Notes: a model not told the origin generated them from the letters alone. A DNA stretch of 25,548 nt from Anaerolineae bacterium (GCA_018055515.1 JAGPHL010000010.1:1-25548); one strand, 5' to 3'; positions 1 to 6,410 are shown, counted from the stretch's first letter. Numbers and translations are program-made.

Positions 1-352
1 GAGCCGGAAGCGAGAGAGAAACGGTGAGAATTCGCGGCTAACCCTGGAAACGAGTCACGGCCAGGAGACACAAGCAACTGCGCCCAGAATCATAGGGGGC
101 AGTCATTTGTGTTTACCAGAGAGTTGACGGGTTCCTGCGGCACATCACCGATGACGAAAATAACGTGGGCACGTGGAAACATGGGCACGGATTCTATTTT
201 CCAAAGAGGACAACATGCCGCGCCCCTGAACCGTCAATCCGCTGAAGCGTCCCCCGGGCCTGACATCCGCTCATCGGCCCGTAAGAGCCGCCGCATTCCG
301 AGCACTTCGCCCCGTCGCAAGATGTCCCTCTGAACAGCTGAACAGTGATCTG
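1..352. other. Upstream non-coding region
   Basis: I see no convincing gene here. A 74-codon plus-strand frame (109-333) has no ribosome binding site and no recognisable family. The stretch holds the first copy of a dispersed repeat (119-162) and a leader-like motif, TCTATTTTCCAAAGAGGA, at 193-210. An ATG at 215 follows that motif but opens only a four-codon frame (M-P-R-P-stop). It may be a decayed intergenic segment or the 3' flank of a gene outside the window. Confidence 0.5.
119..162 (+). repeat. Dispersed 45-bp intergenic repeat, copy 1
   Basis: The core GTTCCTGCGGCACATCACCG lies at 131-150. The same block recurs at 4022-4066 (about 28 of the first 32 bases identical) and, more diverged, at 4188-4232. 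Each copy begins with GAG(G)AGTT-AC and ends in an A-rich run (AAAATA or AAAAT). All three lie in non-coding DNA flanking the signalling island. The function is unknown. Confidence 0.6.
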
Positions 353-380
353 TTGCCATGAAGTGTAACCATGGTACAAT
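353..380 (+). promoter_or_regulatory. Candidate sigma-A promoter for the signalling operon
   Basis: TTGCCA at 353-358 is followed, after a 16-bp spacer, by TACAAT at 375-380. Transcription would start near 387 and give a leader of about 90 nt before the kinase gene. A second, weaker pair is TCGACG at 430-435 with TACAAT at 453-458 (17-bp spacer). It would start close to the ATG at 479, which has no visible Shine-Dalgarno sequence. Confidence 0.5.
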
Positions 381-478
381 GTATGAGCAATCAGTCACCC
401 ATCGGCAGTTGACAGGCCCGTGAAAGCTCTCGACGGCGTCAGGACAAGTAGCTACAATCTGTTTGCGACAAACGAACC

Positions 479-1684
479 ATGTTAAGCTTTGACGATCTTC
501 TATTCTCTAACATTCTGATCGGAAGTTCAGATGAAGCCTTAGGCCGCGCCCTGCGTCCGGTGTTGCAGAACGCGGGGTATACGGTGCAAGTGGCCCGCAC
601 AGGAAGCGCCCTTCTCGAAGCCGTGACCTTCTCACCGCCACGGTTGCTCCTGGTGGACACCGGCCTCCCCGATATGGACGTGCTGACCGTGATACGCCAC
701 ATCAAGACGCAGCGGAAGCAAAATTTCTTCCCCATCATCGCTCTCTCCGATCCGGGGGTCCTCGATCCTGCGGTGCTCATCAACGCAGGCGCCGATGAAC
801 TGCTCAACAAGCCCGTGTCCAACACGGCGTTGCTCGTGCGGGTGCGTTCAATGCTGCGCCTGAAAGCCATCACCGAGGAGCTGCAAGACCTGAACGCCAC
901 CCTGGAAGAGAAGGTCATCGAGCGCACCGAGGCGCTGGACAAAGCTCATGCCGCGCTACGTCACACCGAAAAGCTCGGCGCGTTGGGTCGGCTCGCGGCC
1001 TCCGTCGCTCATGAGATCAATAATCCCCTCACCGGCATTTCGACGTATCTCTATCTTCTAAAACAGCAACTGCCTTCCGACGCCCGCGCTCAGGCGAATA
1101 TCGAGATCATCGAACGGCAAGTAGCGGCCATCACGCAACTGACCAAAAAACTGCAGCGCTTTTCGAAGCCGGCGCAGGAGCAACGTCGGCCCGTCGCGAT
1201 CAGCCAGGTGGCGGAAGACGTGCTGACGCTCGTCAGCAAAAACCTGGAACAGCACAAGATTGAAGTCACCTACACCTGTGCGCCTGATATTCCCCCGCTG
1301 CTGGCGTCCGCCGATCAATTGGGCGAGGTGCTGCTGAATTTGCTGCTCAATGCGCGCGACGCCATGCCTGCCGGCGGCCAGCTCTGCCTCCAAATCACAG
1401 AGGACGCGCAAACAGTGTGCATCACCGTGCAAGACACCGGGGAAGGGATGCCGCCTGAAGTGCAGGAACACATTTTCGAGCCTTTCTACACTACCAAGGG
1501 CGAGCAAGGCACCGGCCTGGGACTGGCCATTTCCTATCGCATCATCCAGGAACATGGCGGCGACATCAACGTTGTAAGCGCCCCCGGCGCGGGAACCACA
1601 TTCACCATCCGATTGCCATTGAATGCTGCTCATACCATGGGTGAAGGAGCGGAAACGCATGTTTATCAACTGGAAAACCCGTGA
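479..1684 (+). CDS. Receiver-histidine kinase hybrid
   Basis: Cytoplasmic sensor kinase of 401 residues. A receiver domain (about 10-125) carries the phospho-acceptor Asp60 in LLVDTGLPD and the conserved Lys111. A probable coiled coil (127-165) leads to the HisKA dimerisation domain with H-box AHEINNPL (His178). The HATPase domain has N-box NLLLNARDAMP (288-297), G1 DTGEGMP (319-325), F-box FEPFYTTK (333-340) and G2 GTGLGLA (344-350). There are no membrane segments, so its input is presumably the receiver or a partner protein. No Shine-Dalgarno is visible before the ATG. The 3' end overlaps the next gene (MglA-like GTPase) by 26 nt, which implies coupled expression. The architecture (receiver first, kinase last) is clear; the stimulus is unknown. 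The protoglobin and diiron protein downstream are candidate sensory partners by context only. Confidence 0.9.
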   Translation: MLSFDDLLFSNILIGSSDEALGRALRPVLQNAGYTVQVARTGSALLEAVTFSPPRLLLVDTGLPDMDVLTVIRHIKTQRKQNFFPIIALSDPGVLDPAVLINAGADELLNKPVSNTALLVRVRSMLRLKAITEELQDLNATLEEKVIERTEALDKAHAALRHTEKLGALGRLAASVAHEINNPLTGISTYLYLLKQQLPSDARAQANIEIIERQVAAITQLTKKLQRFSKPAQEQRRPVAISQVAEDVLTLVSKNLEQHKIEVTYTCAPDIPPLLASADQLGEVLLNLLLNARDAMPAGGQLCLQITEDAQTVCITVQDTGEGMPPEVQEHIFEPFYTTKGEQGTGLGLAISYRIIQEHGGDINVVSAPGAGTTFTIRLPLNAAHTMGEGAETHVYQLENP

Positions 1685-2276
1685 GCTCAACCTGAACATC
1701 GTGTATTACGGCCCGGCGTTGAGCGGCAAGACCACCAACCTGGAGAAAATCCATGCGCGGCTCAAGCCGGAAGTCCGCAGCGAGCTGTTCACGCTCAACA
1801 CGCATGAGGATCGTACCATTTTCTTCGACTTCCTGCAGCTGACGATCGGCGAACTCTACGGGCTGCGGCCCAAATTTGGGCTCTACACCGTTCCGGGCCA
1901 GGTGTATTACACGGCGACGCGCGAAACCGTCTTGACTCGCGCCGATGCCATCGTTTTCGTGGTGGACTCGCAGGCTGCGCGCTTGGAGGACAATCGCGAC
2001 TCATGGCGGGACATGCGGGTCCAATTGCAGCGGCTCAACCGCTCCCTGGAGACGACGCCCCTGGTCATCCAGCTCAATAAGCGGGATCTCCCCTCCGCGC
2101 TGCCGATAGCCACCCTGCAGGCAGAGCTGGGGCTTGGCGCCTGGCCCTGCATCGAGGCCGCCGCTGTCCGTGGACAGGGCGTGCAGGAGACCCTCCATGC
2201 AATCATCCACGCCGAGTTGGCGGACGTGCAGCGCAAACTCGCCGTGGCGCGGGTGCCCTCAGGAGCGCCAGCATGA
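1659..2276 (+). CDS. mglA: MglA-type Ras-like GTPase
   Basis: Small GTPase of 205 residues, close in sequence to the bacterial polarity switch MglA of Myxococcus. The start MFINWKTREL matches the family N-terminus (MFINYKTRE) and follows AAGGAG with 9-nt spacing, so I prefer it to an in-frame ATG at 1623. Visible motifs: P-loop GPALSGKT (18-25); the conserved Arg52 in HEDRTIFFDF, equivalent to the MglA intrinsic arginine finger; switch II TVPGQ (77-81) with catalytic Gln81; and the guanine-specificity motif NKRD (140-143). MglA proteins cycle between GTP and GDP forms and are inactivated by roadblock-fold MglB partners. One such protein is encoded immediately downstream with a 4-nt overlap. 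The gene lies between a kinase and several roadblock genes, so it is likely the output switch of the island. Whether it controls motility, polarity or something else cannot be told. Confidence 0.92.
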   Translation: MFINWKTRELNLNIVYYGPALSGKTTNLEKIHARLKPEVRSELFTLNTHEDRTIFFDFLQLTIGELYGLRPKFGLYTVPGQVYYTATRETVLTRADAIVFVVDSQAARLEDNRDSWRDMRVQLQRLNRSLETTPLVIQLNKRDLPSALPIATLQAELGLGAWPCIEAAAVRGQGVQETLHAIIHAELADVQRKLAVARVPSGAPA

Positions 2277-2635
2277 AAGAAGTGCAACACCTCATCTCCC
2301 AATTGGGACAGCAACCCGGCTTCAGCACGGTAGTGCTCACGGACGCCTCAGGGTTGAGCATGGCCACAGCCGGCGATCTGCAAACGGCCCAGGCGCTGGC
2401 AGCCATCGTCGCCGAGGTCCTGCGAGTCATTCGTCGGGCCGACGAACGCCTGGAAATGTCCCACCTCAGCGAAGTGATGTTGCTTTCGCAAGACGCCCAG
2501 CAAGGGGTGCTCTACCGGCAATTCGAGGCTGGCGGGCGCTCCCTGGTGTTAGCGATGGTCATCGAGCCCCATCACACCTATTGGTCGGCCACCAGCCAGG
2601 TCATCCGCGAAATTCAACAGCTGTTACAGAAATAG
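2273..2635 (+). CDS. Roadblock/LC7 protein, MglB-like
   Basis: A 120-residue protein that is essentially one roadblock/LC7 domain: N-terminal helix, then strand STVVLTDASGLSMATAG (18-34), helix, strands and a C-terminal helix ending REIQQLLQK. Roadblock proteins of the MglB type dimerise and act as GTPase-activating or scaffold partners of MglA-like GTPases. The start codon overlaps the GTPase stop in ATGA (2273-2276), the classical signature of translational coupling and usual for mglB-mglA pairs, although here the GTPase comes first. It is the first of three roadblock domains in the cluster. The family assignment is firm; GAP activity on the neighbouring GTPase is inferred from linkage. Confidence 0.85.
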   Translation: MKEVQHLISQLGQQPGFSTVVLTDASGLSMATAGDLQTAQALAAIVAEVLRVIRRADERLEMSHLSEVMLLSQDAQQGVLYRQFEAGGRSLVLAMVIEPHHTYWSATSQVIREIQQLLQK

Positions 2636-2671
2636 TTTTCAGGGGATGCCCTCATCAGGCAGGAAGTGACT

Positions 2672-3397
2672 ATGGCGCTTCAAGGCACGTTAGGGGATTT
2701 GAGCCTTTCGGATTTGATCCAGCTGCACTGTCAGGCGGGAAGCACGGCGCGACTCACTATCGAGAAAGCGTCGGGCGAGAGGGGCAGGCTCTATTTTGAG
2801 GGCGGCGAGATCGTCCACGCCGAAGGCGAAGGCTTTCAGGGCAGCGAGGCCGTCTACGCCCTGCTCACCTGGCAGGAAGGCCGCTTCGAGGTGGAACAGA
2901 ACGCCGCCGCACCTACCCGCACCATTCAGATGCCCTGGTCGGCGGTGTTGATGGAAGGCTTGCGCCGGGCCGACGAACGTCGGCGCAATGAAAACAGCTC
3001 TAAAAATCAGGAGGGAGCAATGGCAGGGGAAAATCGTCGTGAACGTTTGGCGCAGATTTTGAGTCAGTTGGTGGAGTCTTCCGGCGATGTCCGCGGGGCG
3101 GCGGTAGTAGGCCGCGACGGGTTGATCATCGCGGCGCATTTGCCGGCGAAAATGGAACAGGCCCGCGTCGGCGCGGTTGCCGCAGCGCTGCTCAGCCTTT
3201 CGGGGCGGTCCATCGGGCAACTGGAACGGGGCGAATTTCAGCAGACGCTGATTCAGGGCACGGAAGGCAATGTCCTCATCACCGATGCGGGCAAAAACGC
3301 CGTGTTCGTGGCCCTCACCGGCAAGGATGTCAATCTCGGCATGGTCTTTCTCGAAGTGCGTGAGGCAGCCAGCGCCGTTGCCGAAATCTTGAGCTGA
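2672..3397 (+). CDS. DUF4388-roadblock fusion protein
   Basis: Two domains in 241 residues. Residues 1-95 are DUF4388 (PATAN-type): MALQGTLGDLSLSDLIQL, then LTIEKASGERGRLYFEGGEI and EAVYALLTWQEGRFE. This domain is common in bacterial regulators. After a charged linker (about 97-120) comes a roadblock/LC7 domain: RLAQILSQLV, GAAVVGRDGLIIAA, then NVLITDAGKNAVFVAL. The ATG at 2672, 5 nt after AGGAAG, is preferred over a GTG at 2666. A perfect AGGAGG sits inside the linker, 5 nt before an in-frame ATG (3020), so a free roadblock protein of about 125 residues may also be made. It lies 36 nt after the roadblock gene and 13 nt before the protoglobin gene. Role inferred: scaffold or regulator of the MglA-like switch. 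Confidence 0.85.
   Translation: MALQGTLGDLSLSDLIQLHCQAGSTARLTIEKASGERGRLYFEGGEIVHAEGEGFQGSEAVYALLTWQEGRFEVEQNAAAPTRTIQMPWSAVLMEGLRRADERRRNENSSKNQEGAMAGENRRERLAQILSQLVESSGDVRGAAVVGRDGLIIAAHLPAKMEQARVGAVAAALLSLSGRSIGQLERGEFQQTLIQGTEGNVLITDAGKNAVFVALTGKDVNLGMVFLEVREAASAVAEILS
3009..3022 (+). promoter_or_regulatory. Internal Shine-Dalgarno and start codon in the DUF4388-roadblock gene
   Basis: AGGAGG (3009-3014) lies 5 nt before ATG 3020, in frame with the surrounding gene. The ATG falls exactly between the two domains (residue 117 of the long form) and begins MAGENRRERLAQILSQLV, a normal-looking start for a stand-alone roadblock protein. This is the best ribosome binding site in the island, better than that of the full-length start. 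Confidence 0.6.
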
Positions 3398-3410
3398 AAA
3401 GGACCCTCCC

Positions 3411-3953
3411 ATGGCCGACATCATGGATGAAATCAAGCAGATCAGCGTGCTCACCGATGAAGACCGCGCCCTGTTGCGCGACATGCGCGGCGTCATAGAA
3501 CGGCGTGCGCCAGAAATTGTCGCGCTGTTCTATGCGCACTTGCAGCGTTTTCCGCATCTCGACGCCATCCTGAACGCAGAGCCGGGCCGGATCGAACGGC
3601 TCAAAGGGCATCTGCAGCAATGGCTGATCACTTTGGCCGACGATACCCATGGCGACGCCTACTACGCGCGGCGTTATCGCATCGGCAAACGTCACGTCGA
3701 GGTCGGGCTTGAACCGCGTTACGTCGTCGCGGCGATGGCTTTCTGTCGCGCCCACGCCGCGCGGCTCATCGTCGAGGAGGAGTATGCCGCCGACCCCCAA
3801 AAGGAAGCCCGCATCCGCGCGCTGAACCGGGTCATGGACGTAGATCTCAACATCATGCTCCAATCCTACGACGATCACCGCATCGCCCAATTCCTGGAAG
3901 TCACCGGTTTTAGCCGCGAGTTGTTCGACAACTTAATGTCCGGTCTGGGCTAG
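3411..3953 (+). CDS. Protoglobin (globin-sensor domain) protein
   Basis: A 180-residue, single-domain protein of the protoglobin/globin-coupled-sensor family. The diagnostic stretch is around YYARRYRIGKRHVEVGLEPR (84-103), in which His95 is the expected proximal haem ligand, followed by YVVAAMAF. The upstream part LFYAHLQRFP and LKGHLQQWL also fits the globin helices. Members bind O2, CO or NO at haem. No methyl-accepting, GGDEF or kinase output domain is attached, so signalling must go through a partner. It starts 14 nt after the DUF4388-roadblock stop with AAAAGGA upstream, so it belongs to the same transcript. Together with the diiron protein at 4461 it suggests that the island senses a diatomic gas. 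The ligand and partner are inferred, not seen. Confidence 0.85.
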   Translation: MADIMDEIKQISVLTDEDRALLRDMRGVIERRAPEIVALFYAHLQRFPHLDAILNAEPGRIERLKGHLQQWLITLADDTHGDAYYARRYRIGKRHVEVGLEPRYVVAAMAFCRAHAARLIVEEEYAADPQKEARIRALNRVMDVDLNIMLQSYDDHRIAQFLEVTGFSRELFDNLMSGLG

Positions 3954-4021
3954 CGCAGCGGCCACTGCAACGGGGGAGGTTTCCCTGGCAGAGTCACACG
4001 TGCGCACGTGAGCCATTTTCC

Positions 4022-4066
4022 GAGAGTTAACACGTTCCTGCAGCACATCACCGGGTCATGAAAATA
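4022..4066 (+). repeat. Dispersed 45-bp intergenic repeat, copy 2
   Basis: GAGAGTTAACACGTTCCTGC followed by AGCACATCACCG matches copy 1 at 119-162 with four substitutions in the first 32 bases. It is preceded by GTGAGCCATTTTCC (4010-4023). The same GTGAGCCATTTTC string occurs on the minus strand near 7317-7329. Confidence 0.6.
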
Positions 4067-4187
4067 GCGGCCTGCGGGCAAACTGCAGTTTGCATTACAT
4101 TGCCGCGCAAGTGATTTTGAGATTTGCCGATTTTCTGAGAGAGCACTTATGCATTACGCATCACGTATTACGCATGATGCATTTTCC

Positions 4188-4232
4188 GAGGAGTTGACAT
4201 GTTCCCGCGGCACACAGCCGCAAATTAAAATG
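4188..4232 (+). repeat. Dispersed 45-bp intergenic repeat, copy 3 (diverged)
   Basis: GAGGAGTTGACATGTTCCCG continues CGGCACACAGCCG and then an AT-rich end, aligning with copies 1 and 2. It is preceded by ATTTTCC (4180-4186). TTGACA at 4194-4199 resembles a -35 box, but no matching -10 lies 15-19 bp downstream. Confidence 0.5.
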
Positions 4233-4249
4233 CGAGTTGTGAGCAGAGG

Positions 4250-4388
4250 CTGCGACGACTCGCCAGTTTGGCTGGGGATGGAATACCTAGCCTGACACGA
4301 GCCAACCGCGCTGAAGCGCGTTGTTTGGGAAGCTCGCTTCAGCGAACTTGACGTAGCAGACCCGGAATTCATTCCGGGGCGGCCTGAG
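4250..4388 (-). repeat. Palindrome-rich dispersed element
   Basis: Two perfect hairpins lie close together. CGCTGAAGCG (4309-4318) pairs with CGCTTCAGCG (4335-4344), and CCCGGAAT (4361-4368) pairs with ATTCCGGG (4371-4378). Read on the minus strand, the block from 4388 to 4341 matches the plus strand at 7379-7426 in about 40 of 48 positions. It is therefore a dispersed repeat, not a one-off terminator. This style of GAATGAATTCCGGG plus CGCTGAAGCG element is reminiscent of non-autonomous palindromic repeats in other bacteria with large intergenic repeat loads. The outer limits are approximate. Confidence 0.6.
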
Positions 4389-4440
4389 CCACGCAAGTGA
4401 TTTTTTCGCTGATTCGCTGACTGCTGACTCGCTGATCTCT

Positions 4441-4463
4441 ATTTTCCGAGGAGGCGCTCGATG
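4441..4463 (+). promoter_or_regulatory. Leader/RBS of the diiron gene (ATTTTCCGAGGAGG)
   Basis: ATTTTCCGAGGAGG (4441-4454) ends 6 nt before the ATG at 4461. The AGGAGG is a strong Shine-Dalgarno. The longer string ATCTCTATTTT preceding it is also found before the ygeY-like gene on the minus strand (23571-23557), there as ATCTCTATTTTTGGAGGAG. Confidence 0.65.
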
Positions 4464-5216
4464 CCAACGCAAACATTGTTTGAAAATGCGGAACACAAGA
4501 ATATTCTGCTAGAGGATTTCACCTCTGGCGAGATGGTGCAAGCAAATCAACACATCATTGTCCATAATGGGCGAGGAATGTTACTCGATCCCGGCGGGCA
4601 CAAGGTCTACTCTGAAGCCGTGGGCGAACTCGCGACCGTGCTGCCCTTGGGCGCCCTGGATTACATCTTCTTCTCCCACCAGGATCCCGACATCATCGCA
4701 GCGGCCAACGGCTGGCTGATGATCACCAATGCCAAAGGACTCCTGCCCCAGCCGTGGATTCGCTTCATCGCGCACTTTGGCGTAGATGACCTGGTGGTCA
4801 ACAATATCATCCCCATCCCAGATAAGGGAATGGTCGTGGATCTCGCCGGCGCCCGGCTAAAGTTGTTGCCGGCGCACTTCATCCACTCGGCCGGCAACTT
4901 CCAGATCTACGACCCGGTCTCCAAGATCCTTTACTCCGGCGACCTCGGCGCGTCGCTGGGCCAGACCTACGTCAAAGTTACCGATTTTGACGATCACATC
5001 CAATACATAGCCGGCTTTCATCGCCGCTACTTCCCCACCAACAAAGTACTGCGGCTCTGGGCCGACATGATTGCGCCCCTGGACATCGAAATCATCGCCC
5101 CCCAGCACGGAGCGATGATCATGGGCAAAGAGAATGTCCAGCGGTTCATTCAATGGGTGCGAGAATTGGATTGCGGACTTGACCTGATGGAAAAAATTTA
5201 TCGCCTGCCTGAGTGA
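4461..5216 (+). CDS. Flavin-less diiron metallo-beta-lactamase-fold protein (ODP/FprA-like)
   Basis: A 251-residue protein made only of the metallo-beta-lactamase fold used by flavodiiron proteins; the flavodoxin domain is absent. This matches the ODP (oxygen-binding diiron protein) group, known as O2/iron sensors in some chemotaxis systems. Candidate metal ligands are His73, Asp75 and Asp77 in SHQDPDI, His139 or His142 in LPAHFIHSAGN, Asp161 in YSGDLG, and His216 in APQHGAMI. Compared with the canonical H-x-E-x-D-H motif, the second position is Asp and the final His is Ile78, so the metal site is non-standard. It starts 6 nt after a strong AGGAGG and lies 5 nt before the receiver-roadblock gene. 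Role inferred: diffusible O2, NO or redox sensor for the island. Enzymatic NO or O2 reduction is less likely without the flavin domain. Confidence 0.82.
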   Translation: MPTQTLFENAEHKNILLEDFTSGEMVQANQHIIVHNGRGMLLDPGGHKVYSEAVGELATVLPLGALDYIFFSHQDPDIIAAANGWLMITNAKGLLPQPWIRFIAHFGVDDLVVNNIIPIPDKGMVVDLAGARLKLLPAHFIHSAGNFQIYDPVSKILYSGDLGASLGQTYVKVTDFDDHIQYIAGFHRRYFPTNKVLRLWADMIAPLDIEIIAPQHGAMIMGKENVQRFIQWVRELDCGLDLMEKIYRLPE

Positions 5217-5221
5217 GAACG

Positions 5222-6232
5222 ATGTCAACACAAGCGCAGATTTTGGTCGTAGACGATGAAGCCGTCATGCGCACAGGATTGGAGCAGATCCTGACTTCCG
5301 CGGGACACGCGGTGACGACAGCGAGCAGCGGAACGGAGGCCCTGGAAGTCTTGCGCGGGCGCCGCTTCGAGATGCTCATCACGGACCTGCAAATGCCCGG
5401 CATGGATGGCTTTGAGCTGCTCCAGGCGCTCAAACAGCAGGGGGCTCAATTTCCCGTGCTCGTGCTCACCGGCCACGGGACCATGGAAACAGTGGTGCAG
5501 GCGCTGCGCTATGGCGTGAATGACTTCCTCAGCAAGCCCTATCATCCTGAGGAATTGCTCTCCATTGTGGAGCGCGAAGTAGCGCGTTACCGCCGCAGCC
5601 TGCCGCCAGGAGCGGACAAAACATGGGAGCTCCGACTGTCGCCTCAGGTGCTGGATCGTCTCGACGACACCCTGGCGCAGCTCCGCGCCGAGGTGAACGC
5701 GCGGTGCGTGCTGTTGCTGGAGAGCGGCGGCGCGGTCATAGCCAGCAAGGGCGCCCTCCAGGAGATCAATGTGAGCGCGCTGACTGCCTTGATCGCGGGG
5801 GATTTCGCGGCGACCGCTGGGGTGGCCTCGCTTTTGGGGGAACAGGACGCCTTTCGGCTGAACTATCACCAGGGGGAAACGTACAGCGTCTATTCGGCGC
5901 AGGTCCTGCCGACAATCTTCCTGCTCATCATTTTCAGTCAGGAGATCAAGTTGGGGACGGTGATGTATTATGCGCGTCGAGCCCTGGAAAAGGCGCGGGA
6001 AATCCTGCCACCGGCACCCCTTCCCGTTCCATCCTCGGCGCCGGCAGCGCCGTCCGACCTCTCGCCGGCCCCTGTCCCCCCGGCCCCACCCGAGGCCGCC
6101 GTCGCAGCGGAGACGGAAGCGCCTGGCGCGGAGCTCTACTCGCTGGATCAAATCATCGAACAGGGGCTGCTCGCGCCGGAACTGTTAGACGTGCTGGACG
6201 AACAGCTCAACCAGATGTGGAAAGAGGCATAG
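5222..6232 (+). CDS. Response regulator with roadblock domain
   Basis: A 336-residue protein. The receiver domain (1-120) shows the acidic pair D11-D12, phospho-acceptor Asp55 in LITDLQMPGMDG, Thr83 and Lys105 in DFLSKPYHPEEL. Residues about 128-255 form a roadblock/LC7-like domain (LDDTLAQLRAEVNARCVLLLESGGAVIAS, then TIFLLIIFSQEIKLGTV). A Pro/Ala-rich linker (about 257-300) leads to a conserved-looking C-terminal helix, YSLDQIIEQGLLAPELLDVL. There is no DNA-binding or enzymatic output, so phosphorylation probably changes roadblock dimers or GTPase binding. The ATG at 5222 gives the usual receiver start. A GTG at 5213 that overlaps the previous stop (GTGA) would add three residues. The hybrid kinase at 479 is the obvious candidate phosphodonor. 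Confidence 0.88.
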   Translation: MSTQAQILVVDDEAVMRTGLEQILTSAGHAVTTASSGTEALEVLRGRRFEMLITDLQMPGMDGFELLQALKQQGAQFPVLVLTGHGTMETVVQALRYGVNDFLSKPYHPEELLSIVEREVARYRRSLPPGADKTWELRLSPQVLDRLDDTLAQLRAEVNARCVLLLESGGAVIASKGALQEINVSALTALIAGDFAATAGVASLLGEQDAFRLNYHQGETYSVYSAQVLPTIFLLIIFSQEIKLGTVMYYARRALEKAREILPPAPLPVPSSAPAAPSDLSPAPVPPAPPEAAVAAETEAPGAELYSLDQIIEQGLLAPELLDVLDEQLNQMWKEA

Positions 6233-6340
6233 CGTCGTGCGCTCCCCATTTCACTCAGGCCATTAGCGTCTCAGTAAACACCCACGCATCCGCAAACTCT
6301 TTCCATCCCCCTGCAAAAAGGTCGCTGCACCGTGGGTATG

Positions 6341-6371
6341 AAAAGTCCCCTGGCGCTGAAACCAGGGGACT
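6341..6371 (-). terminator. Intrinsic terminator of the L,D-transpeptidase gene
   Basis: A perfect 10-bp stem, AGTCCCCTGG (6344-6353) with CCAGGGGACT (6362-6371), has an 8-nt loop. On the minus strand it is followed by TTTT (6344-6341). It sits 40 nt past the stop codon of the minus-strand gene. There is no U-run on the plus side, so it would not efficiently end the convergent signalling operon. Confidence 0.8.
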
Positions 6372-6410
6372 GCGAGAGCTAACCGGCGTTGTCTGCACCC
6401 TCTGCAAGCC

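Larger units (their letters stand above)
3954..4460. other. Repeat-filled gap within the signalling island
   Basis: I found no gene in these 507 bases. They contain two copies of the 45-bp dispersed repeat (4022-4066, 4188-4232), a palindromic element (4250-4388) and several near-tandem short-word stretches. The words are CACGTGCGCACGTG at 3997-4010, ATTACGC-like words at 4150-4178, and GCTGATTC/GCTGACT words at 4399-4434. Sequences resembling ATTTTCCGAGGAG occur at 4015, 4131, 4180 and 4441; the last is the functional leader of the diiron gene. Confidence 0.6.

Noticed and set aside
109..333. 74-codon plus-strand frame at the window start
   Set aside because: No ribosome site, no recognisable family, and it contains the dispersed repeat; most likely chance in GC-rich DNA.
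4194..4199. TTGACA in the third dispersed-repeat copy as a -35 box
   Set aside because: No -10-like hexamer is found 15-19 bp downstream.
5225..6151. Long minus-strand frame (308 codons) opposite the receiver-roadblock gene
   Set aside because: Arg/Gly/His-rich translation without family signature; a shadow of the plus-strand gene. The same applies to long antisense frames at 2690-3496, 8103-8975, 14187-15245, 20078-21157 and 22300-23574.
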